Shown here: one piece after another, positions 1 through 9,701 of the stretch
How the letters are laid out: each line of letters opens with the position of its first letter
How positions within the stretch are numbered: position 1 is the stretch's first letter
From: Fenollaria timonensis
Lineage (GTDB): Bacteria; Bacillota; Clostridia; Tissierellales; Peptoniphilaceae
Length of the DNA: 64,000 nucleotides
Direction of reading: 5' to 3'
Assembly: GCF_001457835.1 (NCBI RefSeq)
Contig: NZ_LN898230.1
Span: 389,600 to 453,599 of the forward strand
Position numbers and translations under genes: made by a program
The notes under the pieces: model-generated
What the model was told of the DNA's origin: nothing
The model's input: the letters and a program-made list of their open reading frames with translations, nothing else
Databases searched by the model: none

Positions 1-3000
1 TATGTATCATACGCATTTACAGAAGTTGCTGCCATCTACCCAATAACTCCTTCTTCAAATATGGCTGAAGCTGTTGACAGCTGGTCTGCTCACGGCAAGA
101 CTAACATATTTGGAGAAAGAGTATTAGTTCAAGAAATGCAATCTGAAGCTGGCGCAGCTGGTGCTGTACACGGATCATTACAAGCAGGTGCATTAACTAC
201 TACATATACAGCTTCACAAGGTCTTCTACTTATGATTCCTAATATGTATAAGATCGCTGGTGAATTACTACCAGGTGTATTCCACGTATCAGCAAGAGCT
301 CTTGCTTCTCACGCTCTAAGCATCTTTGGTGACCACCAAGACGTTATGGCATGCCGTCAAACTGGATTTGCTATGTTAGCATCTGGCTCGGTTCAAGAAG
401 TTATGGACCTTGCAAGTGTTGCTCACCTTTCAGCTATTAAGGGCAGAGTACCATTCTTACACTTCTTCGATGGTTTCAGAACTTCTCACGAAATTCAAAA
501 GATCGAAGTTATTGACTATGAAGATCTAAAGAAACTTCTTGACAAGGACGCTCTAAGAAAGTTCAGAGAAAACGCTTTGAACCCAGAACATCCAGTAACT
601 AGAGGTACTGCTCAAAACCCTGATATCTATTTCCAAGCTGCTGAAGCATCTAACAAACACTATGAAGATATCGTTGAGATAGCTGCTGACTACATGAAGG
701 AACTTTCAAAGATCACTGGAAGAGAGTACAAACCATTCAACTACTACGGAGCTGAAGACGCTGAAGACATCATCGTTGCTATGGGTTCTGTAACTGATAC
801 TGTTGAAGAAACTGTTGACTACTTAAACAGCAATGGCAAGAAGGTTGGTCTTATCAAGGTTAGACTATATAGACCATTTTCTAAGAAATACTTCTTCGAT
901 GTATATCCAAAGACTGTTAAGAGAATAGCTGTTTTAGATAGAACTAAGGAAAAGGGCGCTCTAGGCGAACCACTATACCTTGACGTTAAGTCAATGTTCT
1001 ACGATGCAGATACTAAGCCACTTATCGTTGGTGGTAGATACGGTTTAGGTTCAAAGGATACTACTCCTTCACAAATCTTATCTGTATATGAAAACTTAGC
1101 ATCAGAAAATCCTATCAATGGCTTCACTATTGGTATCAATGATGATGTTACTCATAAATCACTAGAAATTAAGAAAATTATAAATACTGAACCAGAAGGA
1201 ACTATCAAGTGTAAATTCTGGGGCTTCGGATCAGACGGTACAGTAGGTGCTAACAAGTCAGCTATCAAGATTATCGGTGATAACACTGATTTATACGCAC
1301 AAGGCTACTTTGCTTATGACTCTAAGAAGTCAGGTGGTGTAACTGTTTCTCACTTAAGATTCGGTAAATCACCTATAAAATCAACATACCTAATCAGTCA
1401 CGCAGACTTCATAAGCTGTTCAAAACAATCTTATATCAATCTATATGATTTACTAGATGGACTTAAAGATGGCGGAACATTCTTATTAAACTGCATCTGG
1501 GACGAAAAGGAACTAGAAGAAAACTTACCTAATAAGTTAAAACGCGCTATTGCTGAACATCATGCTAAATTCTACACTATAAACGCAACTAGAATCGCTG
1601 AAGAAATCGGTCTAGGCGGAAGAACTAACATGATTATGCAAGCTGCATTCTTCAAGTTATCTGAAGTACTTCCTCTTGACGAAGCTGTTACTCACTTAAA
1701 GGACTCTATAGTTAAATCTTATGGTCACAAGGGTGAAAAGATAGTTAACATGAACTATCAAGCAGTTGACAAGGGTATTGAAGAATTAAAAGAAATTAAA
1801 TATCCAGAAAGCTGGAAAGACTTAAAGGACGAAAAAGAAGAAAAGAAAGAAACTACTAAGTTCTTCGAAGAAATTGCTGAAGTAATGAACGCTCAAAAGG
1901 GTGCCACTCTTCCAGTATCTAAGTTTGTAGGTATTGAAGACGGTACTTTTGAAAATGGTACAGCTAAGTTCGAAAAGAGAGCTATTGCTGTTAACCTACC
2001 TAAGTGGCACAAAGAAAATTGTATCCAATGTAACCAATGTTCATACATCTGCCCTCACGCTGTTATTAGACCAATACTTCTAAATGATGAAGAAGCTGCT
2101 AAGGCTCCTGAAACATTTGAAACAATTGAAGCTAAGGGTAAAGGCTTAGAAGGATTACAATACAGAATGCAAGTTTCATCACTTGACTGTACAGGTTGCG
2201 GTAACTGCGCTGACATCTGTCCAGCTAAGGAAAAAGCATTAGAAATGGTTCACTTCGAAGACATTGCTGAAGTAGAAAGTGAAAACTGGGATTTCGCTAT
2301 GGACGAAGTTGAAGTAAAAGACGACATTATGGATAAATTTAGCGTTAAGGGATCTCAATTCCAACAACCACTTCTTGAATTCTCAGGCGCTTGCGCTGGT
2401 TGCGGTGAAACTGCTTATGCTAAATTAATCACTCAATTATATGGTGACAGAATGATCGTTGCAAACGCAACTGGATGTTCATCAATTTGGGGTGGTTCAG
2501 CTCCATCAACTCCATACTGCGTAAACAAATGCGGTAAGGGACCTGCATGGGCTAACTCATTATTCGAAGATAACGCTGAATATGGTTATGGTTTCGTTCT
2601 AGCTGATGAAGTTAACAGAAAGAGAATTAAAGCTCTTATGGAAAGCTACATCGAACTAGACAAGAAGGATGCTGATCTTGAAGAAGCATTCAAACTATGG
2701 CTTTCAGATATAAGAGATGCTAGAGTAAGTAAAGAAGCTTACGCTAAGATGGCTGATAAATTAGCTAAGAAGACTGGCGATGCAGCTCAAGACGAAATAC
2801 TAGAACAACTTGATGAACTAAGAGATTACATGATTAGAAAGTCTGTTTGGGTATTCGGTGGAGACGGCTGGGCTTACGATATAGGCTTTGGCGGACTTGA
2901 CCACGTACTAGCAGCTGGTAAAGACATCAACATCTTCGTATTTGATACAGAAGTTTACTCAAATACAGGTGGACAATCATCAAAGGCTACTCCAACAGCA

Positions 3001-3492
3001 GCTGTTGCAAAATTCGCAGCTTCTGGTAAGAAGATCAGAAAGAAAGACCTTGGCCTAATGATGACAAGCTATGGCTACGTATACGTTGCTCAAATCGCTC
3101 TAGGTGCTAACATGAACCAAGCACTTAAAGCAATTAAAGAAGCAGAAGAATACGATGGACCATCAATCATCATCGCTTACGCTCCATGTATCAACCACGG
3201 ATTAAAATGCGGTATGGGCAAGAGCGTTAACAGAGAAAAACAAGCTGTTGCAGCTGGTTACTGGCACCTATACAGATTCGACCCAAGACTTGAAAAAGAA
3301 GGCAAGAATCCATTTGTACTAGACTCAAAAGACCCAACAGAATCATTCCAAGACTTCATAGGCTCTGAAGTAAGATACACATCACTTCAAAAGGACTTCC
3401 CTGAAGAAGCAGAAATCTTATTCAAGGCAGCTGAAGAATCTGCTAAAGACAGACTTGCAAGCTACAAGAGAATGGCTGGCTTAGATAAATAA
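1..3492 (+). CDS. nifJ: Pyruvate:ferredoxin oxidoreductase, 5'-truncated by window edge
   Basis: One-chain enzyme that oxidatively decarboxylates pyruvate to acetyl-CoA and CO2 and reduces ferredoxin; it is the central catabolic step of many anaerobes. The frame is open from base 1 and reads YAFTEVAAIYPITPSS, typical of the very N-terminus of the family, so only about 10-15 residues are missing of a usual ~1170-1180. Visible order: pyrimidine-binding domain I, domain II/III, then two [4Fe-4S] clusters in a ferredoxin-like segment (CIQCNQCSYICP near visible residue 674 and CTGCGNCADICPA), then the thiamine-diphosphate domain (CAGCGETAYAKL, GDGWAYDIGFGG). It is followed directly by a strong terminator, so it is probably transcribed alone. 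Codon choice looks like that of a highly expressed gene. The identification is near certain. Confidence 0.97.
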   Translation, partial: YVSYAFTEVAAIYPITPSSNMAEAVDSWSAHGKTNIFGERVLVQEMQSEAGAAGAVHGSLQAGALTTTYTASQGLLLMIPNMYKIAGELLPGVFHVSARALASHALSIFGDHQDVMACRQTGFAMLASGSVQEVMDLASVAHLSAIKGRVPFLHFFDGFRTSHEIQKIEVIDYEDLKKLLDKDALRKFRENALNPEHPVTRGTAQNPDIYFQAAEASNKHYEDIVEIAADYMKELSKITGREYKPFNYYGAEDAEDIIVAMGSVTDTVEETVDYLNSNGKKVGLIKVRLYRPFSKKYFFDVYPKTVKRIAVLDRTKEKGALGEPLYLDVKSMFYDADTKPLIVGGRYGLGSKDTTPSQILSVYENLASENPINGFTIGINDDVTHKSLEIKKIINTEPEGTIKCKFWGFGSDGTVGANKSAIKIIGDNTDLYAQGYFAYDSKKSGGVTVSHLRFGKSPIKSTYLISHADFISCSKQSYINLYDLLDGLKDGGTFLLNCIWDEKELEENLPNKLKRAIAEHHAKFYTINATRIAEEIGLGGRTNMIMQAAFFKLSEVLPLDEAVTHLKDSIVKSYGHKGEKIVNMNYQAVDKGIEELKEIKYPESWKDLKDEKEEKKETTKFFEEIAEVMNAQKGATLPVSKFVGIEDGTFENGTAKFEKRAIAVNLPKWHKENCIQCNQCSYICPHAVIRPILLNDEEAAKAPETFETIEAKGKGLEGLQYRMQVSSLDCTGCGNCADICPAKEKALEMVHFEDIAEVESENWDFAMDEVEVKDDIMDKFSVKGSQFQQPLLEFSGACAGCGETAYAKLITQLYGDRMIVANATGCSSIWGGSAPSTPYCVNKCGKGPAWANSLFEDNAEYGYGFVLADEVNRKRIKALMESYIELDKKDADLEEAFKLWLSDIRDARVSKEAYAKMADKLAKKTGDAAQDEILEQLDELRDYMIRKSVWVFGGDGWAYDIGFGGLDHVLAAGKDINIFVFDTEVYSNTGGQSSKATPTAAVAKFAASGKKIRKKDLGLMMTSYGYVYVAQIALGANMNQALKAIKEAEEYDGPSIIIAYAPCINHGLKCGMGKSVNREKQAVAAGYWHLYRFDPRLEKEGKNPFVLDSKDPTESFQDFIGSEVRYTSLQKDFPEEAEILFKAAEESAKDRLASYKRMAGLDK

Positions 3493-3513
3493 TTTAAGTA
3501 AATATATTTAATT

Positions 3514-3545
3514 AGATGCGAGGAGAAATCTTCGCATCTTTTTTT
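3514..3545 (+). terminator. Rho-independent terminator after nifJ
   Basis: An 11-bp stem (3514-3524 with 3529-3539, one G.U pair) closed by a GAAA tetraloop is followed by a run of T to 3545. It starts 21 nt after the stop codon. Confidence 0.92.
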
Positions 3546-3547
3546 GC

Positions 3548-3576
3548 TTGCAATTCACCCCTCAATAAATTATAAT
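3548..3576 (+). promoter_or_regulatory. Sigma-A type promoter for the GNAT gene
   Basis: TTGCAA at 3548-3553 and TATAAT at 3571-3576 are separated by exactly 17 bp, 20 bp before the start codon at 3597. The -35 box sits just behind the previous gene's terminator. Confidence 0.75.
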
Positions 3577-3596
3577 ATATAAAAGGAAGTGAAGAG

Positions 3597-4109
3597 ATGA
3601 AACTAATTAAAGCAAATAAAAAACATAAAGATATAGTTTTAGAATTTAAAGAGAAAATAATAGAAGCAGGAGAAAGATTTTGTGGGGTTAGTGGACTTGA
3701 AAGACTTGATTTTGATGAGTGGCTTGAAAGGAATAAGTCAATAGAAAATAAAAGCACCTGTCCAGAGGGAATAGTCCCTGCTTTTCAATACATTTATGTT
3801 GATGATGATGAAAGCAAAGTTATTGGCATGATAAATTTAAGGCTTGAACTGAATGACTTTTTACTTAAATTTGGTGGACATATAGGCTACTCAATTGTCC
3901 CAGATGAAAGACGCAAAGGATACGCAAAAGCTATGCTTAAAGAAGGACTTAAGTTTTATAAAAATCACGGCTATGAAAAAGTGCTTATTACATGCGACAT
4001 TAATAATATAGCGTCAGCAAAGACCATAGAAGCGTGTGGCGGCGAGCTCGAGAATATTATAAAAGAAGATGACCTTCATTCAACAAAAAGATACTGGATT
4101 AAATTATAA
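3597..4109 (+). CDS. GNAT family N-acetyltransferase
   Basis: This 170-residue protein has a GNAT (Gcn5-related) fold. Its acetyl-CoA binding region is visible as GYSIVPDERRKGYAKAMLKE (about residues 100-119), with the R-R-K-G-Y-A pyrophosphate-binding pattern, followed by the N-N-x-A-S-A-K-T-I-E-A-x-G-G helix typical of the family C-terminus. The substrate cannot be told from sequence; small-molecule or protein amines are both possible. The start is supported by AGGAAG 7 nt upstream and by a consensus promoter. The next gene begins 31 nt downstream with its own ribosome binding site, and the shared terminator lies after it, so the two are probably co-transcribed. Confidence 0.85.
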   Translation: MKLIKANKKHKDIVLEFKEKIIEAGERFCGVSGLERLDFDEWLERNKSIENKSTCPEGIVPAFQYIYVDDDESKVIGMINLRLELNDFLLKFGGHIGYSIVPDERRKGYAKAMLKEGLKFYKNHGYEKVLITCDINNIASAKTIEACGGELENIIKEDDLHSTKRYWIKL

Positions 4110-4140
4110 TTGGGTATATATATTTTAAGGAGTTGATTAT

Positions 4141-4701
4141 ATGTATTTACTAAGACTATGCAGAGACTTTGATCTTGTCTACTCGATAGGCATGTTCAAA
4201 GAAGAAAAAGATTACAAAGAGTTTTTAAAAGGCATTCCAAGCTGCAGGCCCGAAGAGGACGGATACAACTACAGAATTTATCTAGATGGTTTTCCAGCAC
4301 TACTTAAGTTAAAATTTAATGACGCCGATTTTATATTATCAAGAGACATATTCCTAAACAGAGAATACTTGTATGTAGACGTCGAAGAGTACCCGTTACT
4401 TAATGAGTACAAGGGTATGTACGATAAGTACCAAGTGATTGGCGCTTATGCCATTGGCACAGATGAGCTTGAAGACTATGTGACAAGACGTAACAAGAAG
4501 CTCGATCTTGTATTTAAGATACTTGATGATATGGGAGTCGAAGCATTTAGAGATTATTCAGACTCTGAAGATGGCGAGTGCATCATTCTTAAGAAGGACT
4601 CAAGTATATTATTCGTGCTTGACCCATCATTCAATGAAGACCTTCCAGATGATGAAGCTGGACTAAGAAAAGCAATCGAAGAAGAGCTAGAAAACAAGTA
4701 A
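4141..4701 (+). CDS. Hypothetical protein, 186 aa
   Basis: I do not recognise this family. The protein is acidic and soluble-looking, without a signal peptide or membrane segment. It has alternating charged and hydrophobic stretches, and a C-terminal tail rich in Glu and Asp. The start at 4141 has AAGGAG about 8 nt upstream. It lies between a GNAT acetyltransferase and greA, and is followed by a terminator, which suggests a two-gene transcript with the acetyltransferase. No cofactor or metal motif is visible. The coding potential looks real: the codon use resembles the flanking genes and the frame is closed by a terminator 11 nt after the stop. Confidence 0.7.
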   Translation: MYLLRLCRDFDLVYSIGMFKEEKDYKEFLKGIPSCRPEEDGYNYRIYLDGFPALLKLKFNDADFILSRDIFLNREYLYVDVEEYPLLNEYKGMYDKYQVIGAYAIGTDELEDYVTRRNKKLDLVFKILDDMGVEAFRDYSDSEDGECIILKKDSSILFVLDPSFNEDLPDDEAGLRKAIEEELENK

Positions 4702-4711
4702 ATAGTTTTGT

Positions 4712-4741
4712 AAAGATCTAAGTTAGTCTTAGATCTTTTTT
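4712..4741 (+). terminator. Rho-independent terminator before greA
   Basis: A perfect 11-bp stem (4712-4722 with 4728-4738) with a 5-nt loop is followed by T residues to 4741. Confidence 0.92.
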
Positions 4742-4787
4742 AGTCCATATACATGTGATAACGTGATAACAATTGTGATTAAAATGC

Positions 4788-4816
4788 TTGACAATTACGA
4801 GTAAATCTAATATAAT
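4788..4816 (+). promoter_or_regulatory. Consensus promoter of greA-lysS
   Basis: TTGACA at 4788-4793 and TATAAT at 4811-4816 with a 17-bp spacer match the sigma-A consensus at all twelve positions. The start codon of greA lies 34 bp downstream. Confidence 0.9.
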
Positions 4817-4850
4817 AACAATGTTAATATATATGTAAGGGGAGAGATGT

Positions 4851-5324
4851 ATGGCCAAAGAACAATACTTAACAGAAGAGGGTTTAAAACAAAAGGAAGA
4901 AGAGCTCGAATATCTTAAGACGGTTGCAAGAAAAGAAGTTGCAGAAAAGATCAAGATAGCTCTTGGATACGGAGACTTAAGTGAAAACGCTGAATATGAT
5001 CAAGCGAAAAACGATCAAGCAGCACTTGAAGAAAAGATAGCTAAACTTGAAAATATACTAAGAAATGCAGTACTTATAGACGAGGCAGGAGATACTGATA
5101 ACAAATCGGTAAAGGTTGGCTCGAATGTTAGATTTAAGGACATGGACACAGACGAGTTTTTAGAATATCAAATCGTTGGTGTAGTAGAAGCGGATCCATT
5201 TAACGGCAAGATTTCAAACGAAAGCCCTGTTGGCAGAGCTATGATAGGCAGAAAAAGAAATCAAGTTGTTGAAGTAGAAGCACCATCAGGTATTAAGAAA
5301 TATAAAATAACAAAGATATCATAG
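4851..5324 (+). CDS. greA: Transcription elongation factor GreA
   Basis: GreA binds the secondary channel of RNA polymerase and stimulates cleavage of the 3' end of backtracked RNA. The 157-residue length is standard. The N-terminal antiparallel coiled coil (about residues 1-75) carries the conserved acidic tip LSENAEYDQAKNDQ, and the C-terminal FKBP-like globular domain (about residues 80-157) ends in KKYKITKIS. AGGGGAG lies 6 nt before the ATG. Only 10 nt separate it from lysS, and no terminator intervenes, so greA and lysS form one transcript, a common order in Firmicutes. Confidence 0.97.
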   Translation: MAKEQYLTEEGLKQKEEELEYLKTVARKEVAEKIKIALGYGDLSENAEYDQAKNDQAALEEKIAKLENILRNAVLIDEAGDTDNKSVKVGSNVRFKDMDTDEFLEYQIVGVVEADPFNGKISNESPVGRAMIGRKRNQVVEVEAPSGIKKYKITKIS

Positions 5325-5334
5325 GAGTTGAAAG

Positions 5335-7233
5335 ATGCAAAACACAGATTTAAATGAAATGCTTCAAATTCGTAGACAAAAGTTAAAAGAACTACAAGAT
5401 CAAGGCAAGAACCCATTCTTAATTGAAAAGTTCAATCCTGATCATCACACTACAGACATTACTGATAACTACGATGAATTTGAAGGCAAGGAAGTTACCG
5501 TAGCTGGTAGAGTTATGTCAAAGAGAGGACACGGCAAAATCTCTTTTATGGACATACAAGATATGAAGGGAAGAATACAAATCCTTTCAAAAATTGACGA
5601 ATTAGGCGAGGAAGCCTACAAGATCATCTCATACTTAGATATGGGGGACATCATAGGTGTAGAAGGCGAAGTCTTTAAAACACAATCAGGCGAAATCAGT
5701 ATTAAAGCTAAAAAGCTTACATTACTTTCCAAATCCTTACAAATACTACCTGAAAAGTGGCACGGATTAAAAGACCCAGACCTTAGATACAGACAAAGAT
5801 ACGTTGACCTAATCGTTAACCCTGAAGTAAAAGAAACATTCTTATTAAGAAATAAAATTATAAGAAAGATTAGAGAGTACCTAGACAACTTAGGCTACTT
5901 AGAAGTAGAAACTCCAATCCTTGGCAATATCGCTGGTGGTGCAAACGCAAGACCATTCTTAACACATCATAACGCACTAAACATCGATATGTCATTAAGA
6001 ATAGCGAACGAACTTTACCTAAAGAGACTTATAGTCGGCGGTTTCGACAAAGTTTATGAAATGGGTAAGATGTTCAGAAATGAAGGTATGGACACAAGAC
6101 ACAATCCAGAGTTTACTAATATCGAGCTATACGAAGCATACGCTGACTATAACGATATGATGGAAATTACTGAAAATCTTGTTGCTTACGTAGCTAAAGA
6201 AGTTTTAGGAACTACAAAAGTTGAATATCAAGGCAAAACTATTGACTTTACTCCACCTTGGAGAAGAATCAAGATGCAAGATGCTGTTAAAGAGCACACA
6301 GGCGTTGACTTTGACAAGATAAATACAGATGAAGAAGCTCTTGAAGTAGCTAAAGAACATAAACTTGAGATAAAACCTGGCATGACTAGAGGCCACGTAA
6401 TAAGTGAAATGTTCGAAGAATTCTGCGAACAATATATGGATCAGCCAACATTTATCATTGGCCATCCAGTAGAAATTTCACCATTAGCAAAGAGAAATCC
6501 GGACGATCCAAGAATTACTAACAGATTCGAAGCCTTTGCCAATTGCTGGGAAATAGCAAATGCATTCTCAGAATTAAACGACCCAATCGATCAAAGAGAA
6601 AGATTCGAAGAGCAATTAAGACAAAAAGAATACGGCGATGACGAAGCTCATCCTATGGACGAAGACTTCTTAAACGCGATAGAAGTTGGTCTTCCACCAA
6701 CAGGCGGACTTGGTATAGGTGTTGACAGACTTATCATACTACTTACAAATCAAGCATCCATCAGAGACGTAATCTTCTTCCCAACAATGAAGCCAATTGG
6801 AGCTGACCCTAATGCAGAAGCAGCACCAAAGGCAAGCGTTAAAGCAGATGAAAAGATTGACTTCTCAAAAGTTGAGATAGAGCCACTATTCAAAGACATG
6901 GTAGACTTCGAAACATTCTCAAAGTCAGATTTTAGAGCAGTTAAGGTTAAAGACTGCGTGGCAGTACCTAAGTCAAAGAAATTACTTCAATTCACACTTG
7001 ATGATGGTACAGGCGAGGACAGAACAATACTAAGCGGTATACATGCATACTACGAGCCAGAAGAGTTAATCGGCAAGACACTTATCGCTATAGTTAACCT
7101 ACCACCAAGAGCCATGATGGGCATAGACTCATGCGGCATGCTTTTATCAGCAGTACACGAAGAAGAAGGCGAAGAAAAGCTACACTTACTAATGGTAGAT
7201 GATTATATACCAGCAGGAGCAAAATTATATTAA
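5335..7233 (+). CDS. lysS: Lysyl-tRNA synthetase (class II) with C-terminal tRNA-binding domain
   Basis: Charges tRNA-Lys with lysine. At 632 residues it is well over the usual ~490-500. Residues about 55-150 form the OB-fold anticodon-binding domain. The class II catalytic core follows, with motif 2 ([15 protein letters not shown]) and motif 3 ([10 protein letters not shown]). After an Ala/Lys-rich linker (about 490-515), residues about 525-632 match the EMAP-II/Trbp111-type tRNA-binding domain best known from the C-terminus of MetRS ([10 protein letters not shown]..., [18 protein letters not shown]). This second module probably adds general tRNA affinity or dimerisation. No frame break joins the parts, so the fusion is real in this assembly. 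The gene is followed by a probable terminator. Confidence 0.95.
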   Translation: MQNTDLNEMLQIRRQKLKELQDQGKNPFLIEKFNPDHHTTDITDNYDEFEGKEVTVAGRVMSKRGHGKISFMDIQDMKGRIQILSKIDELGEEAYKIISYLDMGDIIGVEGEVFKTQSGEISIKAKKLTLLSKSLQILPEKWHGLKDPDLRYRQRYVDLIVNPEVKETFLLRNKIIRKIREYLDNLGYLEVETPILGNIAGGANARPFLTHHNALNIDMSLRIANELYLKRLIVGGFDKVYEMGKMFRNEGMDTRHNPEFTNIELYEAYADYNDMMEITENLVAYVAKEVLGTTKVEYQGKTIDFTPPWRRIKMQDAVKEHTGVDFDKINTDEEALEVAKEHKLEIKPGMTRGHVISEMFEEFCEQYMDQPTFIIGHPVEISPLAKRNPDDPRITNRFEAFANCWEIANAFSELNDPIDQRERFEEQLRQKEYGDDEAHPMDEDFLNAIEVGLPPTGGLGIGVDRLIILLTNQASIRDVIFFPTMKPIGADPNAEAAPKASVKADEKIDFSKVEIEPLFKDMVDFETFSKSDFRAVKVKDCVAVPKSKKLLQFTLDDGTGEDRTILSGIHAYYEPEELIGKTLIAIVNLPPRAMMGIDSCGMLLSAVHEEEGEEKLHLLMVDDYIPAGAKLY

Positions 7234-7250
7234 AGAACACGCTAATTATG

Positions 7251-7286
7251 AAACTGGGGTTTGTTATGAATCCCAGTTTAATTTTT
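7251..7286 (+). terminator. Probable terminator after lysS
   Basis: A 9-bp stem (7251-7259 with 7271-7279, ending in a G.U pair) with an 11-nt loop is followed by AATTTTT. The loop is large and the U-tract short, so it is probable rather than certain. Confidence 0.7.
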
Positions 7287-7461
7287 ATAATGAAGATTGA
7301 AAATTGATAAAAAACATTAGTGACTCTACATTGAAATAAATTAGCTGGTCTAAGCAGGGCAGGTTTTTATGTTGCGGTCATAAGTACTGACATAGTATAG
7401 CTATTGTGTATGAAAAAAATTTTTTAATAGATTTCAAAGGTTAATGTATGAGAGGGTTAGA
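7287..7461. other. Intergenic region before the two-component system
   Basis: This AT-rich stretch holds no convincing gene. It presumably contains the promoter of the following two-component/ABC operon. A weak candidate is TTGCGG at 7372 with a TATAGC-like box near 7396. An imperfect dyad, ACATAG...CTATTGT, lies near 7390-7408 and could be a regulator site, but I cannot show this. Confidence 0.4.
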
Positions 7462-8112
7462 ATGAAGAGTGTTTTGATTATAGAGGATAACAAAGAAATT
7501 GCTTTACAAATAGAAAAGTATTTGCTTAATAATGGTTATGAAGTAGAGATTGCATCATCTTTTTACGAAGCAAGCTATAAGATGAATGTATATATGGATG
7601 TGGCACTATTGGACATAAATCTACCAGATAAAGATGGTCAACATCTGATAGAGAGATTAAAGGATAAGGACATAAGAGTTATTGTAACAACAGTAAAAAA
7701 TGATGAAGATTTTATAATTGCCGCCCTAGATCAAGGAGCAGACGACTATTTAACAAAGCCATTTTCCCTTGCCATATTAAGGGCAAGAATTGATGCGGTT
7801 TTAAGGACAATACCTATATCACAGGATAAGAGTATATCTTATAAGGATATAAAAATAGATTTAAATCAGTCAAAAGTTTATTTTAAGGGAAATCTGGTGG
7901 ATTTAACTTCGCTAGAATATGAAATCCTGGTCTTATTTATTAAAAATCCTCACAGAGTTTATACCAGAAGTCAGCTGCTTGAAATGTTCTGGGAAGATAG
8001 GGATAAGTTTGTAAATGACAATACTCTCACATCAACTATTAAGAGAATCAGAGAGAAACTTGATAAAGAAGTAATTTCTACTGTTAGAGGAATTGGTTAT
8101 AGGATGGATTGA
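7462..8112 (+). CDS. OmpR/PhoB-family response regulator
   Basis: DNA-binding response regulator of a two-component system. The receiver domain (about residues 1-115) has the acidic pair IIEDN, the phosphoacceptor Asp51 in LLDINLPD, and the conserved Lys in LTKPF. The C-terminal winged helix (about 130-216) ends with VRGIGYRMD, typical of OmpR-type effectors. An upstream in-frame ATG exists at 7444, but the ATG at 7462 is preferred: GAGAGGG lies just in front of it and the protein then starts MKSVLIIEDN, as relatives do. The histidine kinase begins 1 nt after its stop, so the pair is translationally coupled. It probably controls the adjacent ABC transporter. Confidence 0.93.
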   Translation: MKSVLIIEDNKEIALQIEKYLLNNGYEVEIASSFYEASYKMNVYMDVALLDINLPDKDGQHLIERLKDKDIRVIVTTVKNDEDFIIAALDQGADDYLTKPFSLAILRARIDAVLRTIPISQDKSISYKDIKIDLNQSKVYFKGNLVDLTSLEYEILVLFIKNPHRVYTRSQLLEMFWEDRDKFVNDNTLTSTIKRIREKLDKEVISTVRGIGYRMD

Positions 8113-8113
8113 G

Positions 8114-8974
8114 ATGATATATGTATTTTGGATAATAAGCCTGGGACTTCTTTATTATTTTTTAGAATCAAGAAAGAAAAATAGAATAAATGAGCTTATA
8201 AATCTGATAGAAAATATGAAAAATCAAAATTATAAAATTCCCATGAAGCAAGACGATTTTTCGATTTTAGAAGATAAGATTTACAAGCTATTTATAGAAA
8301 TAGTCGAAGCAAAAGAGACAAGTACTAGAAATAGTGAAAAGCAAATAGAATACCTAGAAGACATCGCCCATCAAATCAAAACTCCCATCACATCTATGCT
8401 TTTTTCCATAGAAAATTTGGAGATGGACTTTTCAGATAATGATGATATAGGAATTTTAAAAAGACAACTCTTAAGATTAAACTCTTTATCAGATATTTTA
8501 CTCAAACTATCAAGCCTAGATGCAAACAAAGATTTAATGAAAAAAGATGAAATTCGTTTAGATGAATTAATAGATTATGCTCTAGATAGTTTGAATTTAA
8601 AGAAATCTATGAAGGTAGAAAAGAGAACGGATTTAAAAGAAAATAGCATCAATGGAGATTTTTATTGGCTAGCAGAAGCTTTTATCAATATTATCAAGAA
8701 TGCTGATAATAGACCGACTTGTGACAAAATTGTGGTCTCATCATATAAAAATCCCCTCTATACTAGCTTAATCATTGAAGACAATGGCGGAGGAATAGAA
8801 AAAGAAAATATCAAAAAAATCTTTAAACGCTTTTATAAAACGCCCGACTCAAATGGTTTTGGAATAGGCCTTGCTATGGCGAAGACAATTGTCGAAAAAA
8901 ACAACGGAGAAATTTCTGTTTCCAATAATGATGCTGGAGCAAGATTTGAAATAAAATTCTACAATGTCACCTAA
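8114..8974 (+). CDS. Sensor histidine kinase with minimal membrane input
   Basis: Histidine kinase of 286 residues partnered with the preceding response regulator. One N-terminal transmembrane helix (about residues 3-18) is followed by a coiled linker, with no extracellular sensor domain. The dimerisation domain has the phosphorylated His86 in DIAHQIKTPITSM. The ATPase domain shows the N box (INIIKNADNRPT), G1 (IEDNGGGIEKEN), F box (FKRFYKT) and G2 (GFGIGLAMA). Such small kinases next to ABC transporters usually sense through the transporter, as in Bce-type systems of Firmicutes; that is an inference here. A TTG in-frame start at 8093 is possible, but ATG 8114 directly follows the upstream stop with a GGATGG ribosome binding site. 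Confidence 0.92.
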   Translation: MIYVFWIISLGLLYYFLESRKKNRINELINLIENMKNQNYKIPMKQDDFSILEDKIYKLFIEIVEAKETSTRNSEKQIEYLEDIAHQIKTPITSMLFSIENLEMDFSDNDDIGILKRQLLRLNSLSDILLKLSSLDANKDLMKKDEIRLDELIDYALDSLNLKKSMKVEKRTDLKENSINGDFYWLAEAFINIIKNADNRPTCDKIVVSSYKNPLYTSLIIEDNGGGIEKENIKKIFKRFYKTPDSNGFGIGLAMAKTIVEKNNGEISVSNNDAGARFEIKFYNVT

Positions 8975-9020
8975 AAATCACTTTACTTTTATATACTTAC
9001 CTTAAATTAAGGAGGAAAGT

Positions 9021-9701
9021 ATGGAAATATTAAAAGTAGAAAATTTAAGAAAAGAATACGGCGAGGGTAATTCTAAGGTTATTGCCTTAGACGGTGTCAA
9101 CCTTGAAATTGAAAGAGGAGAATTTGTCGCTATTGTTGGACCAAGTGGATCTGGAAAATCTACACTTTTGCACATTGTAGGAGGAGTAGATAGTCCAGAT
9201 GATGGAAAGGTTTATATAGATGGCAACGACATCTCAAAGTATTCCTCAAAAGAATTAGCCTACTTTAGAAGAAGAAAAGTCGGACTAATTTATCAGTTTT
9301 ATAATTTGATTCCCAACTTAACGGTTCGTCACAGCATAGAACTTCCATTAAAACTTGATAAAAGGAAAATCAATGAGGAAGAATTACTTGATACAGTTAG
9401 GAAACTTGGTATAGAAAGTAAACTCGACTCTTTTCCAAGTGAGCTTTCAGGAGGTCAGCAGCAAAGAGTTGCCATAGCGAGAAGTCTTATCTATAATCCA
9501 TCTATAATATTAGCGGATGAACCAACAGGTAATTTGGACAGGAAAAATTCTAAGGAAATTATAGAAATTTTTAAATATTTCAATAAGACTTTAAAACAAA
9601 CGATTATCCTAATCACTCATGACGAAGAAATAGCCTTACAAGCAAATCGTATTATTACCATAGTCGATGGAAAAATTGTAGGAGATGAAAGAAATGAATA
9701 A
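9021..9701 (+). CDS. ABC transporter ATP-binding protein (MacB/LolD/Bce-type)
   Basis: ATPase subunit of 226 residues that powers the permease encoded next to it. Walker A is GPSGSGKST (residues 40-48), the signature is LSGGQQQRVAIA, Walker B is IILADEPTGNLD, and the H-loop is ITHDEE. The family (LolD/MacB/FtsE-like) works with FtsX-type permeases in antimicrobial-peptide resistance, lipoprotein handling or peptide export, so the exact substrate is open. The start has AAGGAGGAAAGT upstream. Its 3' end overlaps the start of the permease gene by 8 nt, implying coupled translation. The 46-nt gap behind the kinase gene has no terminator. Confidence 0.95.
   Translation: MEILKVENLRKEYGEGNSKVIALDGVNLEIERGEFVAIVGPSGSGKSTLLHIVGGVDSPDDGKVYIDGNDISKYSSKELAYFRRRKVGLIYQFYNLIPNLTVRHSIELPLKLDKRKINEEELLDTVRKLGIESKLDSFPSELSGGQQQRVAIARSLIYNPSIILADEPTGNLDRKNSKEIIEIFKYFNKTLKQTIILITHDEEIALQANRIITIVDGKIVGDERNE

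Noticed and set aside
4718-4954. 78-codon minus-strand frame over the greA promoter
   Set aside because: It overlaps a terminator, a consensus promoter and the start of greA, and has no ribosome binding site or recognisable product.
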